From contig NZ_WOEY01000152.1 of assembly GCF_013177695.1 (NCBI RefSeq), positions 27,050 to 91,049 on the forward strand: a stretch of 64,000 nt of DNA. The letters run 5' to 3'. Under the pieces are notes generated by a model. That model did not search any database. It worked only from the letters and a program-made list of their open reading frames with translations, and was not told where the DNA came from. This document shows positions 32,989 to 41,989 of this stretch, piece after piece. The translations under genes and the position numbers were made by a program. The number at the start of each line of letters is the position of its first letter. Position 1 is the first letter of the stretch. This DNA is from Paraburkholderia solitsugae (lineage in GTDB: Bacteria; Pseudomonadota; Gammaproteobacteria; Burkholderiales; Burkholderiaceae).

Positions 32989-33597
32989 TTGATCAAACTT
33001 TATGATTTTGAGCTGTCAGGTAGCTGCTACAAGATTCGTTTGTTTCTGAATATCGTCGGTGTGGAGTATCAAAAGGAGAAAGTTGATTTTGTTGGCAAAG
33101 AGCACAAGAACAACAAGTATCTTGGTCTGAACCCGTTCGGTGAGATTCCGATTCTCGAGGACGGCGATCTGCGTCTTCGCGACGCACAGGCAATCCTCGT
33201 TTATCTCGCGAAGAAATATGATGCAAGCGATACGTGGTATCCAGAGGATGCAAGGAGTGCTGGGCAGATCTCACAGTGGTTGTCCACTGGCGGCGGCGAA
33301 ATTATGAATTCGGCAGGCGCTCGCCTCGTCAAGATTCTGGACTATCCGCTCGATCTCGAAAAGCTGCAGGCCGGTGCTAGGCGCGTGTTCGGCATCCTGG
33401 ACGCGCATTTGGCCAACAGGGAATGGCTCGAATTGGGTCACCCGACGATCGCTGACATCGCGTGCTTCCCGTACACCGCGCTCGCAGGGGAAGGTGGAAT
33501 CGACCTTACTCCATACGCGAACGTCAGAAAGTGGATCGAGCGTATCACTTCTCTGCCGCGATTTGTTCCGATGCCAGGCATTTCGGCTAACAGTTAA
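32989..33597 (+). CDS. Glutathione S-transferase
   Basis: 202 residues from TTG 32989 after CACGGAGAC. Thioredoxin-like N-terminal domain (SGSCYKIRLFLNIVGVEY, NPFGEIPILEDGDLRLRDAQAI with the cis-Pro and the SNAIL-like element) and a helical C-terminal domain (HPTIADIACFPYTA). GSTs near aromatic oxygenases detoxify epoxides or quinones; near frmA/fghA it may serve glutathione adducts. Substrate not deducible. Confidence 0.85.
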   Translation: MIKLYDFELSGSCYKIRLFLNIVGVEYQKEKVDFVGKEHKNNKYLGLNPFGEIPILEDGDLRLRDAQAILVYLAKKYDASDTWYPEDARSAGQISQWLSTGGGEIMNSAGARLVKILDYPLDLEKLQAGARRVFGILDAHLANREWLELGHPTIADIACFPYTALAGEGGIDLTPYANVRKWIERITSLPRFVPMPGISANS

Positions 33598-34027
33598 TCG
33601 TCAGTCCGGGCGGGACAGCGTCGTGCGCTGCCACGCTCGTGCAAAAATCTGCCGATGCGTTACTGCCATGTTTTACGGGCGCTTTGGACAACTTGAGTTC
33701 GCCCGATACCGAGCAAATGTGCCGCCGCCATGTTTCCGTCGCACGTTGTCATCGTTTTCGCCACCGGCTCTGGTGCAAATCGGATGAGCCGGTAGGGCAT
33801 CTCGGGTTTTGACGACTTTCGGATCGCCAATGACAATCAACGTGACCGACGATCCCGGTATCAAGGATACGCTCTGCTTGTAGTATGCGAGACTGACAAC
33901 CCGTGCCCGCCATTATTTGAACGAGGTCTCGAAGGCCGGCTAACCGATTCTATTCACAATGAATCCGTGATCCCGGCGAGATTGCTTAGTACTACAGCCG
34001 TAGATTTTTTCGCTACACTTGTAGTAA
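33598..34027. other. Gene-free region right of the GST
   Basis: 430 bases with only short frames. It appears to be junction DNA between block 2 and the transposon relics. No terminator with a clear stem was found. Confidence 0.45.
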
Positions 34028-34864
34028 TTGGTATTCCTACATGAGAAAAAGACGCATGCGACTGCAAAAGCGTGGGAACGTGAACTGGAGGCACTGCACG
34101 AGCGGCTCGGAGAGCTGTTCAGGCGGGCCCGAGCCCCGACAGCGGTCGCTCGCGTACCTGAAGGGCTTGCTGGGCACAGTCGAGCGCAAGAACGGCTGGC
34201 AACTCGCCGAATGGATCGGCGAAGCGACACCAGACGGCGTGCAGCACCTGCTGGAACGGGCTCAGTGGGATGCTGATGCCGCACGCGATGTGCTGCGCAG
34301 CTATGTAGTCGAACAACTGGGCGAGCGTGACGCGGTGCTCATCGTGGATGAGACCGGTTTCGTCAAGAAGGGGCAGCACTCGGCCGGTGTGCAACGCCAG
34401 TACAGTGGTACGGCGGGCCGTATCGAGAACAGCCAGAGCGGCGTGTTTCTTTGCTATGCCGGTGGTGGCGGTAGCGCGTTTATTGACCGCGAGCTGTATG
34501 TGCCCAAGGCGTGGACCGACGACCGTGCGCGCTGCGAGGCGGCTGGCATCCCCGGGGTCGGTGGAGTTTGCAACGAAGTCGCAACTCGCGCGCAGCATGC
34601 TCGAGCGGGCACTGGACGCAGGTGTGCCGTGTGGCTGGGTCACGGGTGACGAAGTCTACAGCGAGCGGCACCTGCGGCTATGGCTCGAGTCGCGTGGCCA
34701 GTCTTTCGTGCTGGCCATCGCGAAGAACGAACCCCTGTGGTGGCATGGTCCAGATTACGTACGGGCAGACCGGATCGCAGAAGCCCTGCCGGCGCGTGCA
34801 CGGCGACGCCTGTCGGCTGGTGCCGGAGCCAAAGGCGAGCGCCTGTATGATTGGGCGCTGACCT
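34028..34864 (+). pseudogene. IS701-family transposase relic
   Basis: Pieces in successive frames read AWERELEALHERLGELFRR, then RQRSLAYLKGLLGTVERKNG, DAVLIVDETGFVKKG, RQYSGTAGRIENSQSGVFLC, and after a second shift VEFATKSQLARSMLERALDA, VPCGWVTGDEVY, GAKGERLYDWAL. Frameshifts lie near 34120-34135 and 34545-34555. The C-terminal part is missing where the IS427-group sequence begins. Confidence 0.85.
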
Positions 34865-34914
34865 CAGGATCAACCGCATCCATTACGGCAGCCTGTTTTT
34901 TGGAGGGGACGAGG

Positions 34915-35732
34915 ATGGGCGCGCCGATTGTTGATGACGAACTGTGGGCACTGATCGAGCCATAGCTGCCGACGCCAAAACCACGGCGCAAGAAGTATCC
35001 AGGCCGGTTGCCGGTTGCGAACAGGGCTGCACTGAACGGCATCCTGTTCGTACTTAAGTCCGGTAGTCGCTGGCGCGACCTGTCGACCAAATTGGGGTTT
35101 GGCTCTGGCTCAACCTGCTGGAGACGGTTGCGCGATTGGCGGAAGGCGGGTGTGTGGAAGCGATTGCACGAGCTACTGATGGCGAAGTTACGTGAGGCAG
35201 GCGAACTGGACTTGTCGCGAGCAGTGGTCGACTCTTCATCTGTGCGAGCCGTTGGGGCGGGCTAAAAACTGGTCCGAACCCTACGGATCGCGCGCGACCA
35301 GGTTCCAAGCACCACGTCCTGGTAGACGCCAATGGCGTCCCCGTCAGCGCGATCCTGACAGGCGCGAATCGCAACGACGTCATCCAATTGCTGCCACTGG
35401 TTGACGCCATTCCACCGATTCGCGGCGTACGTGGCCGACCTCTTCAGAAGCCCAAAGTCATCTACGCAGACCGTGGGTACGACTCAGAGACGCATCGCCA
35501 GAAGCTTCGCGAGCGCGGCATCAAGGCGGTGATTGCCAAGCGCCGGACGGAGCACGGCAGTGGTCTGGGCAAATTCCGCTGGGTTGTCGAACGTACTCAT
35601 GCGTGGCTTGACAACTTCCGTCGTCTTCGCATTCGCTTCGAACATCGTGCCGACATTCACGAAGCATTTATTAAACTCGGTTGCTCCCTCGTCTGCTGGA
35701 ACATCTTGAGACGGACGGAGCAGCCTTTTTGA
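34915..35732 (+). pseudogene. IS5-family (IS427 group) transposase relic
   Basis: From ATG 34915: MGAPIVDDELWALIEP, an in-frame TAG at 34963-34965, then RRKKYPGRLPVANRAALNGI, WRDLSTKLGFGSGSTCWRRL and DLSRAVVDSSSVRAVGAG; a TAA at 35263-35265 plus one missing base in the A-run, then VLVDANGVPVSAILTGANRND, ADRGYDSETHR and FRWVVERTHAWLDNFRRL. The DDE residues remain, but two nonsense changes and a frameshift inactivate it. It sits inside the IS701 relic. Confidence 0.85.
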
Positions 35733-35776
35733 ATCCGGCTCTTAGGAGCGAACGATCGTTGCCGCAACCTCGGAAG

Positions 35777-35801
35777 GGCCGCTCCTGGACAAAGAGCGGC
35801 C
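35777..35801. repeat. Hairpin right of the IS427 relic
   Basis: GGCCGCTC (35777-35784) pairs with GAGCGGCC (35794-35801) around nine bases. No T-run. Possibly a terminator of a lost gene. Confidence 0.35.
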
Positions 35802-35979
35802 GCTCAGATTGTAAGGGTGTAATGCCCGCTTCACGCCCTGAGTCAATCCGTCAAGCATTTCGAGGGGGAGGCGCGAGGCTTCCAAGGAGAGGCGAGCCCC
35901 GCTTCCTCAATGTATTCAGATAGACGCTTTCGTCGCACAGTGTCCGTGTTTGCCAGCAGTGGTACAGGATCCGTATCCA

Positions 35980-36160
35980 CTTTAGAATGCCAAGCTTCTC
36001 GTTTCCAATGAACCCCGCGTAGTCGATACCCAGACCGTCGTTGAACCAGTCCTCGATCACTTCATGAAAGAGGACAAAGTATTGTGGATAGAACACGATG
36101 CCAGGGGGGCGCAGTGCTGGAAGCGCACGATCTTGTCGCAATGAAATTCCGCTGCTTTCT
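35980..36160 (-). pseudogene. 4HBT-type acyl-CoA thioesterase fragment
   Basis: One frame reads DKIVRFQHC and, after a one-base slip in a C-run near 36100, the next reads PGIVFYPQYFVLFHEVIEDW, FNDGLGIDYAGFIG, the hot-dog-fold start of 4-hydroxybenzoyl-CoA thioesterase-like enzymes. Homology ends at about 35985. Only the first third remains. Confidence 0.6.
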
Positions 36161-36224
36161 GTCATGTCATGAACCTCTGTGATGCGCAACGATCAAGAGC
36201 ATCGCCGTGAGTCGCGCGACGGGG

Positions 36225-36479
36225 TTACATGTGCGTGAAACCCGATCGCGCTTTGGCCGTTCGAATCGCTTCGTCGAAAGACGAGGCGGTTGCCACATGG
36301 CGATGGTTCACCGTGACAAGCCAGTTGTTGTCCCGTAGACACCACCGGATTGTTCCACACTCCATTAACGCGGAGAACCATCGCCAAACGGAGGCGTCCT
36401 CGGCGTTTGCGCATGCGGCAGCCAGTGTGCGAGCCTCGCGAAGGCGACGAGTATCGATTGTTTGAGAAGCGTGTGTCAT
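36225..36479 (-). CDS. Small hypothetical protein
   Basis: 84 residues from ATG 36479. No family recognised; a Trp-rich middle (WRWFSALMECGTIRWCLRDN) and a C-terminal SSFDEAIRTAKARSG. Ends ten bases or more from the neighbouring oxidoreductase gene and lacks a clear ribosome site, so its coding status is moderate. Confidence 0.4.
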   Translation of the reverse strand: MTHASQTIDTRRLREARTLAAACANAEDASVWRWFSALMECGTIRWCLRDNNWLVTVNHRHVATASSFDEAIRTAKARSGFTHM

Positions 36480-36488
36480 CGCGGGTGC

Positions 36489-37469
36489 CTAGCAGATCGC
36501 ATGCGACAAGATCTGGTCGATGACGAGCTGGTTGCCAAGGGAGTTCTCGAGCGTGAATGCGATCGAATCGCTACGTCCAACCAGGCCGGATCCGAAATTC
36601 TCGACCATCAACTGATACTGATCCACACCGCCGAAATCGAACGTTCCGACAAGTCCGCTGGCATCGGTGCGAAGTCTGATTTTCGCATCGGCATACACGC
36701 CCGCGTTGAACGGCGCATCCAGGGAAAGCCAGCCTTTGGAACCATGGAAAACCATGTGCTGCCGCCGCGCACGCTGCGTCCCGCAGTAGAAATTCAGTCG
36801 AAAGCCCGGGAAATTCAACTCGCAGATTGCGAGCTTGTCGGTGCCATAGCGCGGGTCGATGGTAATGTCGGCGCGCACCGAGAGCGGTTCAAGGCCGGTT
36901 GCGATACGCGTTGTCACGACTGGGTAGAGACCAATGTCCCGCACGCCACCGCCTCCAAGCGCGAGGTCGTTCTTGATGGCCGTGGGGTCGTCGTTGAAAT
37001 AGGTGAAAGAGCCTTCCACGAGTTCGAGATTGCCGAGCGAACCGTCCGCGATCCGATCGCGCACGAATGCCCATTGCGGATGATGCGCCACCATGAATGC
37101 TTCGGCGCATACGAGTCCGGTCGCATCGCGAAGGGCGATGAGTTCCTGAACCTGAGAGGCGTTCATCGCGATCGGTTTCTCGCACAACACGTGCTTGCCC
37201 GCGAGAAGTGCCTTCTTGCACCACTCGAAGTGACTGGCTGTCGGCAACGGGATGTACACGGCATCGACCTCATTGCTCACAATCACTTCATCGTAATTCG
37301 TGCACGAGGCGGCTATGCCGTGCTTCGCAGCGAAAACTGCTGCGCGCTCGCCATCGCGGGCGGCTACGCAGACTACGCGGCCGTTGCTCGATCGCTGGAT
37401 TGCCGGCACGACGAAATTGTCGGCGATTCTGGCGGCGCCGAGCACGCCCCAGCGGATCATGTCGCTCAT
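36489..37469 (-). CDS. Gfo/Idh/MocA-family oxidoreductase
   Basis: 326 residues from ATG 37469 after AAGGAGACGACC. N-terminal Rossmann fold (WGVLGAARIADNFVVPAI), the family lysine motif CEKPIAMN, and the C-terminal sheet domain with GGGGVRDIGLYPV. Such enzymes use NAD(P) to oxidise sugars, cyclitols or their glycosides at a ring hydroxyl. Last gene of the six-gene minus-strand operon. Confidence 0.9.
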   Translation of the reverse strand: MSDMIRWGVLGAARIADNFVVPAIQRSSNGRVVCVAARDGERAAVFAAKHGIAASCTNYDEVIVSNEVDAVYIPLPTASHFEWCKKALLAGKHVLCEKPIAMNASQVQELIALRDATGLVCAEAFMVAHHPQWAFVRDRIADGSLGNLELVEGSFTYFNDDPTAIKNDLALGGGGVRDIGLYPVVTTRIATGLEPLSVRADITIDPRYGTDKLAICELNFPGFRLNFYCGTQRARRQHMVFHGSKGWLSLDAPFNAGVYADAKIRLRTDASGLVGTFDFGGVDQYQLMVENFGSGLVGRSDSIAFTLENSLGNQLVIDQILSHAIC

Positions 37470-37500
37470 GGTCGTCTCCTTGCGTAGTTCGTTATGTCCG

Positions 37501-38352
37501 TTAACACACCGTCTGAAGCCGTTCTGCGCAGACGCGAAGCACCTCATCCAAATCCCGGCGCCACCAGTTCTCTTTCGAAAATATCTCAACCTCGACCAAC
37601 CCGTCGTACCCATTGCGTTCGACGCCTTCACGCAGCGCGCAAAGATCGACGACACCATCACCCATCATGCCGCGATCGAGCAACAGGTCACGCGTCTCGC
37701 GCAGCCAATCGCACACGTGGTACGCAAGAATCCTCTCGTTGCGGCCAGCCGCCGCGATCGACGCCTGCAACGCGGGATCCCACCAGCAGTGATATGCGTC
37801 GACAGCGACCCCGAGAAAGCCGGAGCGCTCAGGATCGAGCGTGTCGCAGATGTCCAGTGCTTGCGCCAGCGTGTTGAGCACGGCCCGGTCTGCCGCATAC
37901 ATCGGATGTAGCGGCTCGAGCGCAAGCGGGACACCGAATTCACGCGCCGTTTCCAGCAACTCCGCGATGCCATCGGAGACCTGCGCGCGGGCACCGCGCA
38001 AATCGCGGCTCCCTTCAGGCAATCCGCCGACCACCATCACGAAGCACCGTGCGCCGAGCGTCGCAGCGTCGCGCAGGGCGGCTTTGTTATCGTCGATGTT
38101 CGCGACGAATTGCTCATGGGTCGCAGCCGGCAAGTACGTCGAACGGCAATAGCCGGTGACGGTTAAATCGAGCGTTTTGATCTGCCTCGCGATCTCCGCA
38201 ACGTTCGCTTTCTCCACCTCGTGACGCCAGGGCGCAATGCCGCCGAAGCCGGCACTGGCGATTCGGTCAATCGTGCGGCTGAGCGGTTCGCGGTGACCGA
38301 GCGTTGCGGTGTTGATGGAGCACAGGTCGAGTCTTCCTTTCAGGTTTCTCAT
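37501..38352 (-). CDS. Sugar phosphate isomerase/epimerase family TIM barrel
   Basis: 283 residues from ATG 38352. AP-endonuclease-2-like TIM barrel: LEPLHPMYAADRAVL, GVAVDAYHCWWDP, AYHVCDW and VEVEIFSKENWW carry the expected Glu, Asp/His, His and Glu metal ligands. Members isomerise or epimerise sugars, dehydrate keto-inositols, or cleave 3-keto-glycosides. Its start overlaps the Dabb gene by 86 bases. Confidence 0.85.
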   Translation of the reverse strand: MRNLKGRLDLCSINTATLGHREPLSRTIDRIASAGFGGIAPWRHEVEKANVAEIARQIKTLDLTVTGYCRSTYLPAATHEQFVANIDDNKAALRDAATLGARCFVMVVGGLPEGSRDLRGARAQVSDGIAELLETAREFGVPLALEPLHPMYAADRAVLNTLAQALDICDTLDPERSGFLGVAVDAYHCWWDPALQASIAAAGRNERILAYHVCDWLRETRDLLLDRGMMGDGVVDLCALREGVERNGYDGLVEVEIFSKENWWRRDLDEVLRVCAERLQTVC

Positions 38353-38686
38353 GATTGTCCAGATTGATATCGAAGACGAGCAGTCCATGAACGCCGCCTT
38401 CCAGTGCTTCGATGAGTCGCGCACCGATCGCGCGATGGGTCGGATGCGCGAGGTAGGCAAAGCACTCGTCGCGGCTCGCGAAATCCATCATGAAGCCATC
38501 GGCGAAACTCAGACCATATCCCTCCGGCGAGATGTTGGGCCCGCACTGGAAGTTCGTGAATGCGATGTCAGGTATCTCCGCAAGCCGCCTGATCTGCTCG
38601 AAAAAGGCGAGGCGACTCGAAGCCGCCACTTCGCTGCGGAACCGACATAACACGATGTGTCGGACGGGCCCCTTTGAGTTGGTCAT
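38267..38686 (-). CDS. Dabb (stress-responsive alpha/beta-barrel) domain protein
   Basis: 139 residues from about 38686. RHIVLCRFRSEVAASSRLAFF, the NISPEGYGLSFADGFMMDFA segment and AYLAHPTHRAIG are typical of Dabb proteins, small ferredoxin-like dimers of catabolic loci that may be isomerases or chaperone-like. The usual domain ends near VFDINL; about 28 further residues overlap the next gene in another frame. Stop codon and neighbour start therefore conflict more than normal. Confidence 0.7.
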   Translation of the reverse strand: MTNSKGPVRHIVLCRFRSEVAASSRLAFFEQIRRLAEIPDIAFTNFQCGPNISPEGYGLSFADGFMMDFASRDECFAYLAHPTHRAIGARLIEALEGGVHGLLVFDINLDNHEKPERKTRPVLHQHRNARSPRTAQPHD

Positions 38687-38688
38687 GA

Positions 38689-39858
38689 TCAGTCTTTACA
38701 GCCGAGCGATGCCATGACCGCGCGCACGCGCGCGATGGCGTCTTCAGGATCGCGAAGGAGGCCGGCCCGATCGGCAAGGCGGAATACATCCGCGAGATAG
38801 GCGGGCGGGCGCATGCCGTGATGACCACCGAGCATGAAGAAGTGGTCCTGGAATCCATTCAGGTAGGCGAGGAACACGACGCCTGTCTTGTAGTACTGCG
38901 TTGGCGCCCGGAAGATGTGGCGCGACAACGGCACTGTCGGTGCCAGCAGCGCGTGGAAGGTTTCGAGGTCGTCGCCGGCGAGCGCGTCAAGGGCCTGTGA
39001 TGCGGCGGGGGCGATCGCGTCGAAGATGCCGAGCAGCGCGTGCGAATATCCCGCGTCGTCACCTGCAATCAGGCCGGGGTAGTTGAAATCATCGCCTGTG
39101 TACATCTTCACTGCGGGCGGCAGTTGTCGGCGAAAGGAGATTTCCTTGGCGTCATCGAGCAACGATATCTTGATGCCGTCGACGCGATCCACGCTGTCGG
39201 CAATCACACCAAGGCAGACTTGCGCCGCGCTCTCGTAGTCCGACGTACCCCAGTAGCCAGTAAGTTCAGGATCGAACATCTCGCCGAGCCAGTGGAGGAT
39301 CACCGGCTGATTGCACATGGCGAGCACTTCGCGATAGACGCGCCGATAGTCGTCGGGCGAGCGCGCGACCCGGGCCAGTGCGCGGCTCGCCATCAGGATG
39401 ACGCGGCCGCCCACGCGTTGAACGGCTTCGAGCTGCTCCGCGTATGCGCGGATCACCTGGTCGCAGTTCGTAATCGAATTCAGCGCGACGTGATCGGTGC
39501 CGCAGCCTGAAGCGATCAACGCGCCGGGGATATCACGCGTACCTTCGACCGTGCGGGTGATCAACTCGCGCGCGCTGTGCCACGGCAGACCCATGCCGCG
39601 TTGCGCGGTGTCCATCGCTTCGGCAATACCGAGCCCTTGTTTGAGCAGGTAGCGGCGATAGTCGAGTGTCCGCTCCCAATCGATTGCGGGCGCTTCATTC
39701 AGTTCGCTGGCGCGAAGCGGATCGGCCACGGCATGAGCGGCCGAGTAGGCAATGCGGTTGAACGGCCGGGCGGGTACATGAGCGTCGAGCGGCGTGCCCT
39801 GCAGGCGGTAACTATCCATCGTGCCGAGCGCCGTCGGTAGTTTGAGTGTCAGGTTCAT
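38689..39858 (-). CDS. DUF993 protein (dihydrodipicolinate-synthase-like TIM barrel)
   Basis: 389 residues. Reads as DUF993: NRIAYSAAHAVADP, GLGIAEAMDTAQRGMGLPW, ASGCGTDHV, DGIKISLLDDAKEI with the putative Schiff-base lysine (KISLLD), and MYTGDDFNYPGLIAGD. The DHDPS/NAL superfamily are aldolases or dehydratases of keto acids and keto sugars; DUF993 itself has no established reaction known to me. I recall it sitting beside a Gfo/Idh/MocA enzyme and a TIM-barrel isomerase in other bacteria, as here. Confidence 0.8.
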   Translation of the reverse strand: MNLTLKLPTALGTMDSYRLQGTPLDAHVPARPFNRIAYSAAHAVADPLRASELNEAPAIDWERTLDYRRYLLKQGLGIAEAMDTAQRGMGLPWHSARELITRTVEGTRDIPGALIASGCGTDHVALNSITNCDQVIRAYAEQLEAVQRVGGRVILMASRALARVARSPDDYRRVYREVLAMCNQPVILHWLGEMFDPELTGYWGTSDYESAAQVCLGVIADSVDRVDGIKISLLDDAKEISFRRQLPPAVKMYTGDDFNYPGLIAGDDAGYSHALLGIFDAIAPAASQALDALAGDDLETFHALLAPTVPLSRHIFRAPTQYYKTGVVFLAYLNGFQDHFFMLGGHHGMRPPAYLADVFRLADRAGLLRDPEDAIARVRAVMASLGCKD

Positions 39859-39865
39859 ATGCGTG

Positions 39866-40645
39866 TCAGTATTTGGTCACAAGGAGGCCGCCGTCGACAC
39901 GGATGGCCTGTCCAACGCTGTAGGGCAGACCGCCCGTCGCCAGCGTGCGCACGGCGGTCGCCACCTCTTGAGGGGTGCCCCAGCGCTTGATGGCCGTGAG
40001 GCCTTGCTCCATCTGCGCGTCGTAGCGCGCGCGGGAGGGTGCGGTCATCTCTGTCTCGATCAAGCCGGGCTGCACCTCATAAACGCTAACGCCTTGCTCG
40101 GCAAGCCGCAGCGCAAAGAGCGTGGTCGCCATCGACAGGCCGGCCTTCGATACGCAGTACTCGCTGCGCAACGGCGAAGCGGCGACCGCGTTCGATGAGG
40201 TGATCGTGATGACGCTCGGATGTGGCGCCACGCTGGTTCGCGTGCGAGCGAGGAAGTGATTGGCGAACGCCTGGGTGAAGAAGAACGTGCCGCGTGTGTT
40301 GACGGCGATGCAGCGATCGAAACTTTCTGGCGTCACATCGAGAATATCGCCTCGCGACATCACCGATACGCCCGCGTTGTTCACGAGGCAATCGATAGGG
40401 CCGCCGAGCCGCGCTTCGATATCGAGCAGCGTGGCCCGATGCGAGTCGATGTCGGCGAGATCGGACACGACGGCGATCGCCTCGGCGCCAGTCTGTCTGA
40501 CTTCGTCGACGGCCCGGTCCAACTCCTCCGACGCCACCGCGTCGGTCAGCGCTACGTCGAACCCTGCGCGGCCGAGTTCGACCGCGATTGCCCGACCGAT
40601 GCCGCGTCGACTGCCCGTGACGAGTGCGATGGCACGGCCGCTCAT
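39866..40645 (-). CDS. Short-chain dehydrogenase/reductase
   Basis: 259 residues from ATG 40645, overlapping the upstream acyl-CoA dehydrogenase stop (ATGA). Cofactor motif TGSRRGIGRAI, NNAGVSV, catalytic Ser (TITSSNA), Tyr-x-x-x-Lys in EYCVSKAG and the C-terminal GQAIRVDGGL. Annotated in relatives as a 3-ketoacyl-ACP reductase, but the locus makes a sugar/cyclitol or hydroxyacyl-CoA substrate more likely. Confidence 0.88.
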   Translation of the reverse strand: MSGRAIALVTGSRRGIGRAIAVELGRAGFDVALTDAVASEELDRAVDEVRQTGAEAIAVVSDLADIDSHRATLLDIEARLGGPIDCLVNNAGVSVMSRGDILDVTPESFDRCIAVNTRGTFFFTQAFANHFLARTRTSVAPHPSVITITSSNAVAASPLRSEYCVSKAGLSMATTLFALRLAEQGVSVYEVQPGLIETEMTAPSRARYDAQMEQGLTAIKRWGTPQEVATAVRTLATGGLPYSVGQAIRVDGGLLVTKY

Positions 40646-41787
40646 ACTGACGCTCCGTTGGCAATCAGATCGCGAGCAATGATCGTGCGCTGGATCTGGT
40701 TCGTGCCTTCGTAAATCTGCGTGATCTTCGCGTCGCGATAGAGGCGTTCGACTTCGTAGCCGCGAATGTAGCCGCTGCCGCCGAAAATCTGCACTGCGTT
40801 GGCGCTGTGCTTGACGGCTGTATCGCCGGCGAAGCACTTGGCCATCGAGCAGGCGATGCTTGCGCGGTCGCCGGTTTCAAGGCGTTCTGCCGCGTCGTGC
40901 ACGAGCAGTCGCGCGGCCCGAATATCCTTCGCCATATCGGCGAGTATCCACTGGATACCCTGGAAATCGGCGATGTGACTGCCGAACTGTTTGCGCGTCT
41001 GCGCATACTCCAGCGCCGCTTCGAGACCGGCCTGCGCGATGCCGACAGCCAGCGCGGCAATGCCTACGCGACCCTTGTCGAGCACGCTCATCATGATGTG
41101 AAAGCCGCGGCCTTCCTGTCCGAGCAGAGCGTCGTGCGGGAGCTTGACGCGGTCGAAATGCAGTTCGCCGACCTGCGACGCACGCTGGCCCATCTTGTGT
41201 TCCTTCGGGCCTTTCGATACGCCCGCCAGATGGCAATCGACGATGAAGATGCTCATGCCGCGCTTGCCGGCAGTCGGATCGGTACGCGCGAGCACAAAAG
41301 CCAGATCGGCGACCGGTGCGTTGTGAATCCACAGCTTGGCGCCGCTGAGTTCCCACCCATCGGCAGTGCGCGTGGCAGTGGTGCGAATGCCGGACACGTC
41401 GGTTCCCGCGTCCGATTCGGTGATGCAGTAAGCCGGCCGGAGGGCTGCGCGCAACAATGGCGCCATGTACTTCGCGCGCTGGTCGTCAGTGCCGTGAACG
41501 CTCAGCAGTGTGCCGACCAGCTCGAGCAGGCCGCATTGGTCAGCGACCGACGCATAACCGCGCGACAATTCTTCCATCACAAGCGCGTAAGCGGTGACGT
41601 CGAGCCCGGCGCCGCCAAATGCCTCGGGCACCGTGATGCCGAACAGGCCAAGTTCACCCATCTGCTTGTAAATCTCCGCGGGAAAGCGCTCCTCACGGTC
41701 CAGTTCCTCGGCCAGCGGGCGAATCACTTCCTGCGAAAAACGCCGTGTCGTTTCGCGGATCTGCTCATGCGTTTCTGAGAGCTTCAT
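40642..41787 (-). CDS. Acyl-CoA dehydrogenase
   Basis: 381 residues from ATG 41787 (after GGATGGAGACAAC). ITVPEAFGGAGLDV, YCITESDAGTDVSGI, LWIHNAPVADL and the catalytic-Glu-containing IYEGTNQIQRTIIARDL are typical of short-chain/medium-chain enzymes. It makes an enoyl-CoA and gives electrons to ETF; etfBA lie at 52473-54178 in the same locus. First gene of the minus-strand operon, divergent from the CoA-transferase. Confidence 0.9.
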   Translation of the reverse strand: MKLSETHEQIRETTRRFSQEVIRPLAEELDREERFPAEIYKQMGELGLFGITVPEAFGGAGLDVTAYALVMEELSRGYASVADQCGLLELVGTLLSVHGTDDQRAKYMAPLLRAALRPAYCITESDAGTDVSGIRTTATRTADGWELSGAKLWIHNAPVADLAFVLARTDPTAGKRGMSIFIVDCHLAGVSKGPKEHKMGQRASQVGELHFDRVKLPHDALLGQEGRGFHIMMSVLDKGRVGIAALAVGIAQAGLEAALEYAQTRKQFGSHIADFQGIQWILADMAKDIRAARLLVHDAAERLETGDRASIACSMAKCFAGDTAVKHSANAVQIFGGSGYIRGYEVERLYRDAKITQIYEGTNQIQRTIIARDLIANGASV

Positions 41788-41907
41788 GTTGTCTCCATCC
41801 GTAATCGTCATACCTGATTGTTGCGATGCAGCGCGTGGGTGCAGGTAAACCCGAGCGCTGCGCAATACCCCTTGAAATCAGATGTTTCGTGTGCCAACAT
41901 TGGCAAC

Positions 41908-41929
41908 AAGTAACCATCTGGTGGGTTAT
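41908..41929. promoter_or_regulatory. Operator-like site in the divergent promoter region
   Basis: TAACCATCTGGTGGGTTA (core) has TAACC/GGTTA inverted half-sites. Nineteen of 22 bases match 56123-56144. It lies between the divergent acyl-CoA dehydrogenase and CoA-transferase genes, where a repressor would control both. The TetR regulator at 43582-44265 is the best candidate to bind it. Confidence 0.55.
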
Positions 41930-41989
41930 TTAAGACCAACGAAACGCCGCTGTCAACGGGTTTTGCGGCCGATCTGAAAGGAGAGTGCA

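Noticed and set aside
24102..33597. Isoprene or alkene monooxygenase cluster because of the GST
   Set aside because: The accessory genes of isoprene clusters (CoA disulfide reductase, glutathione synthetase, several GSTs) are missing; catA and VanAB-like genes point to aromatics.
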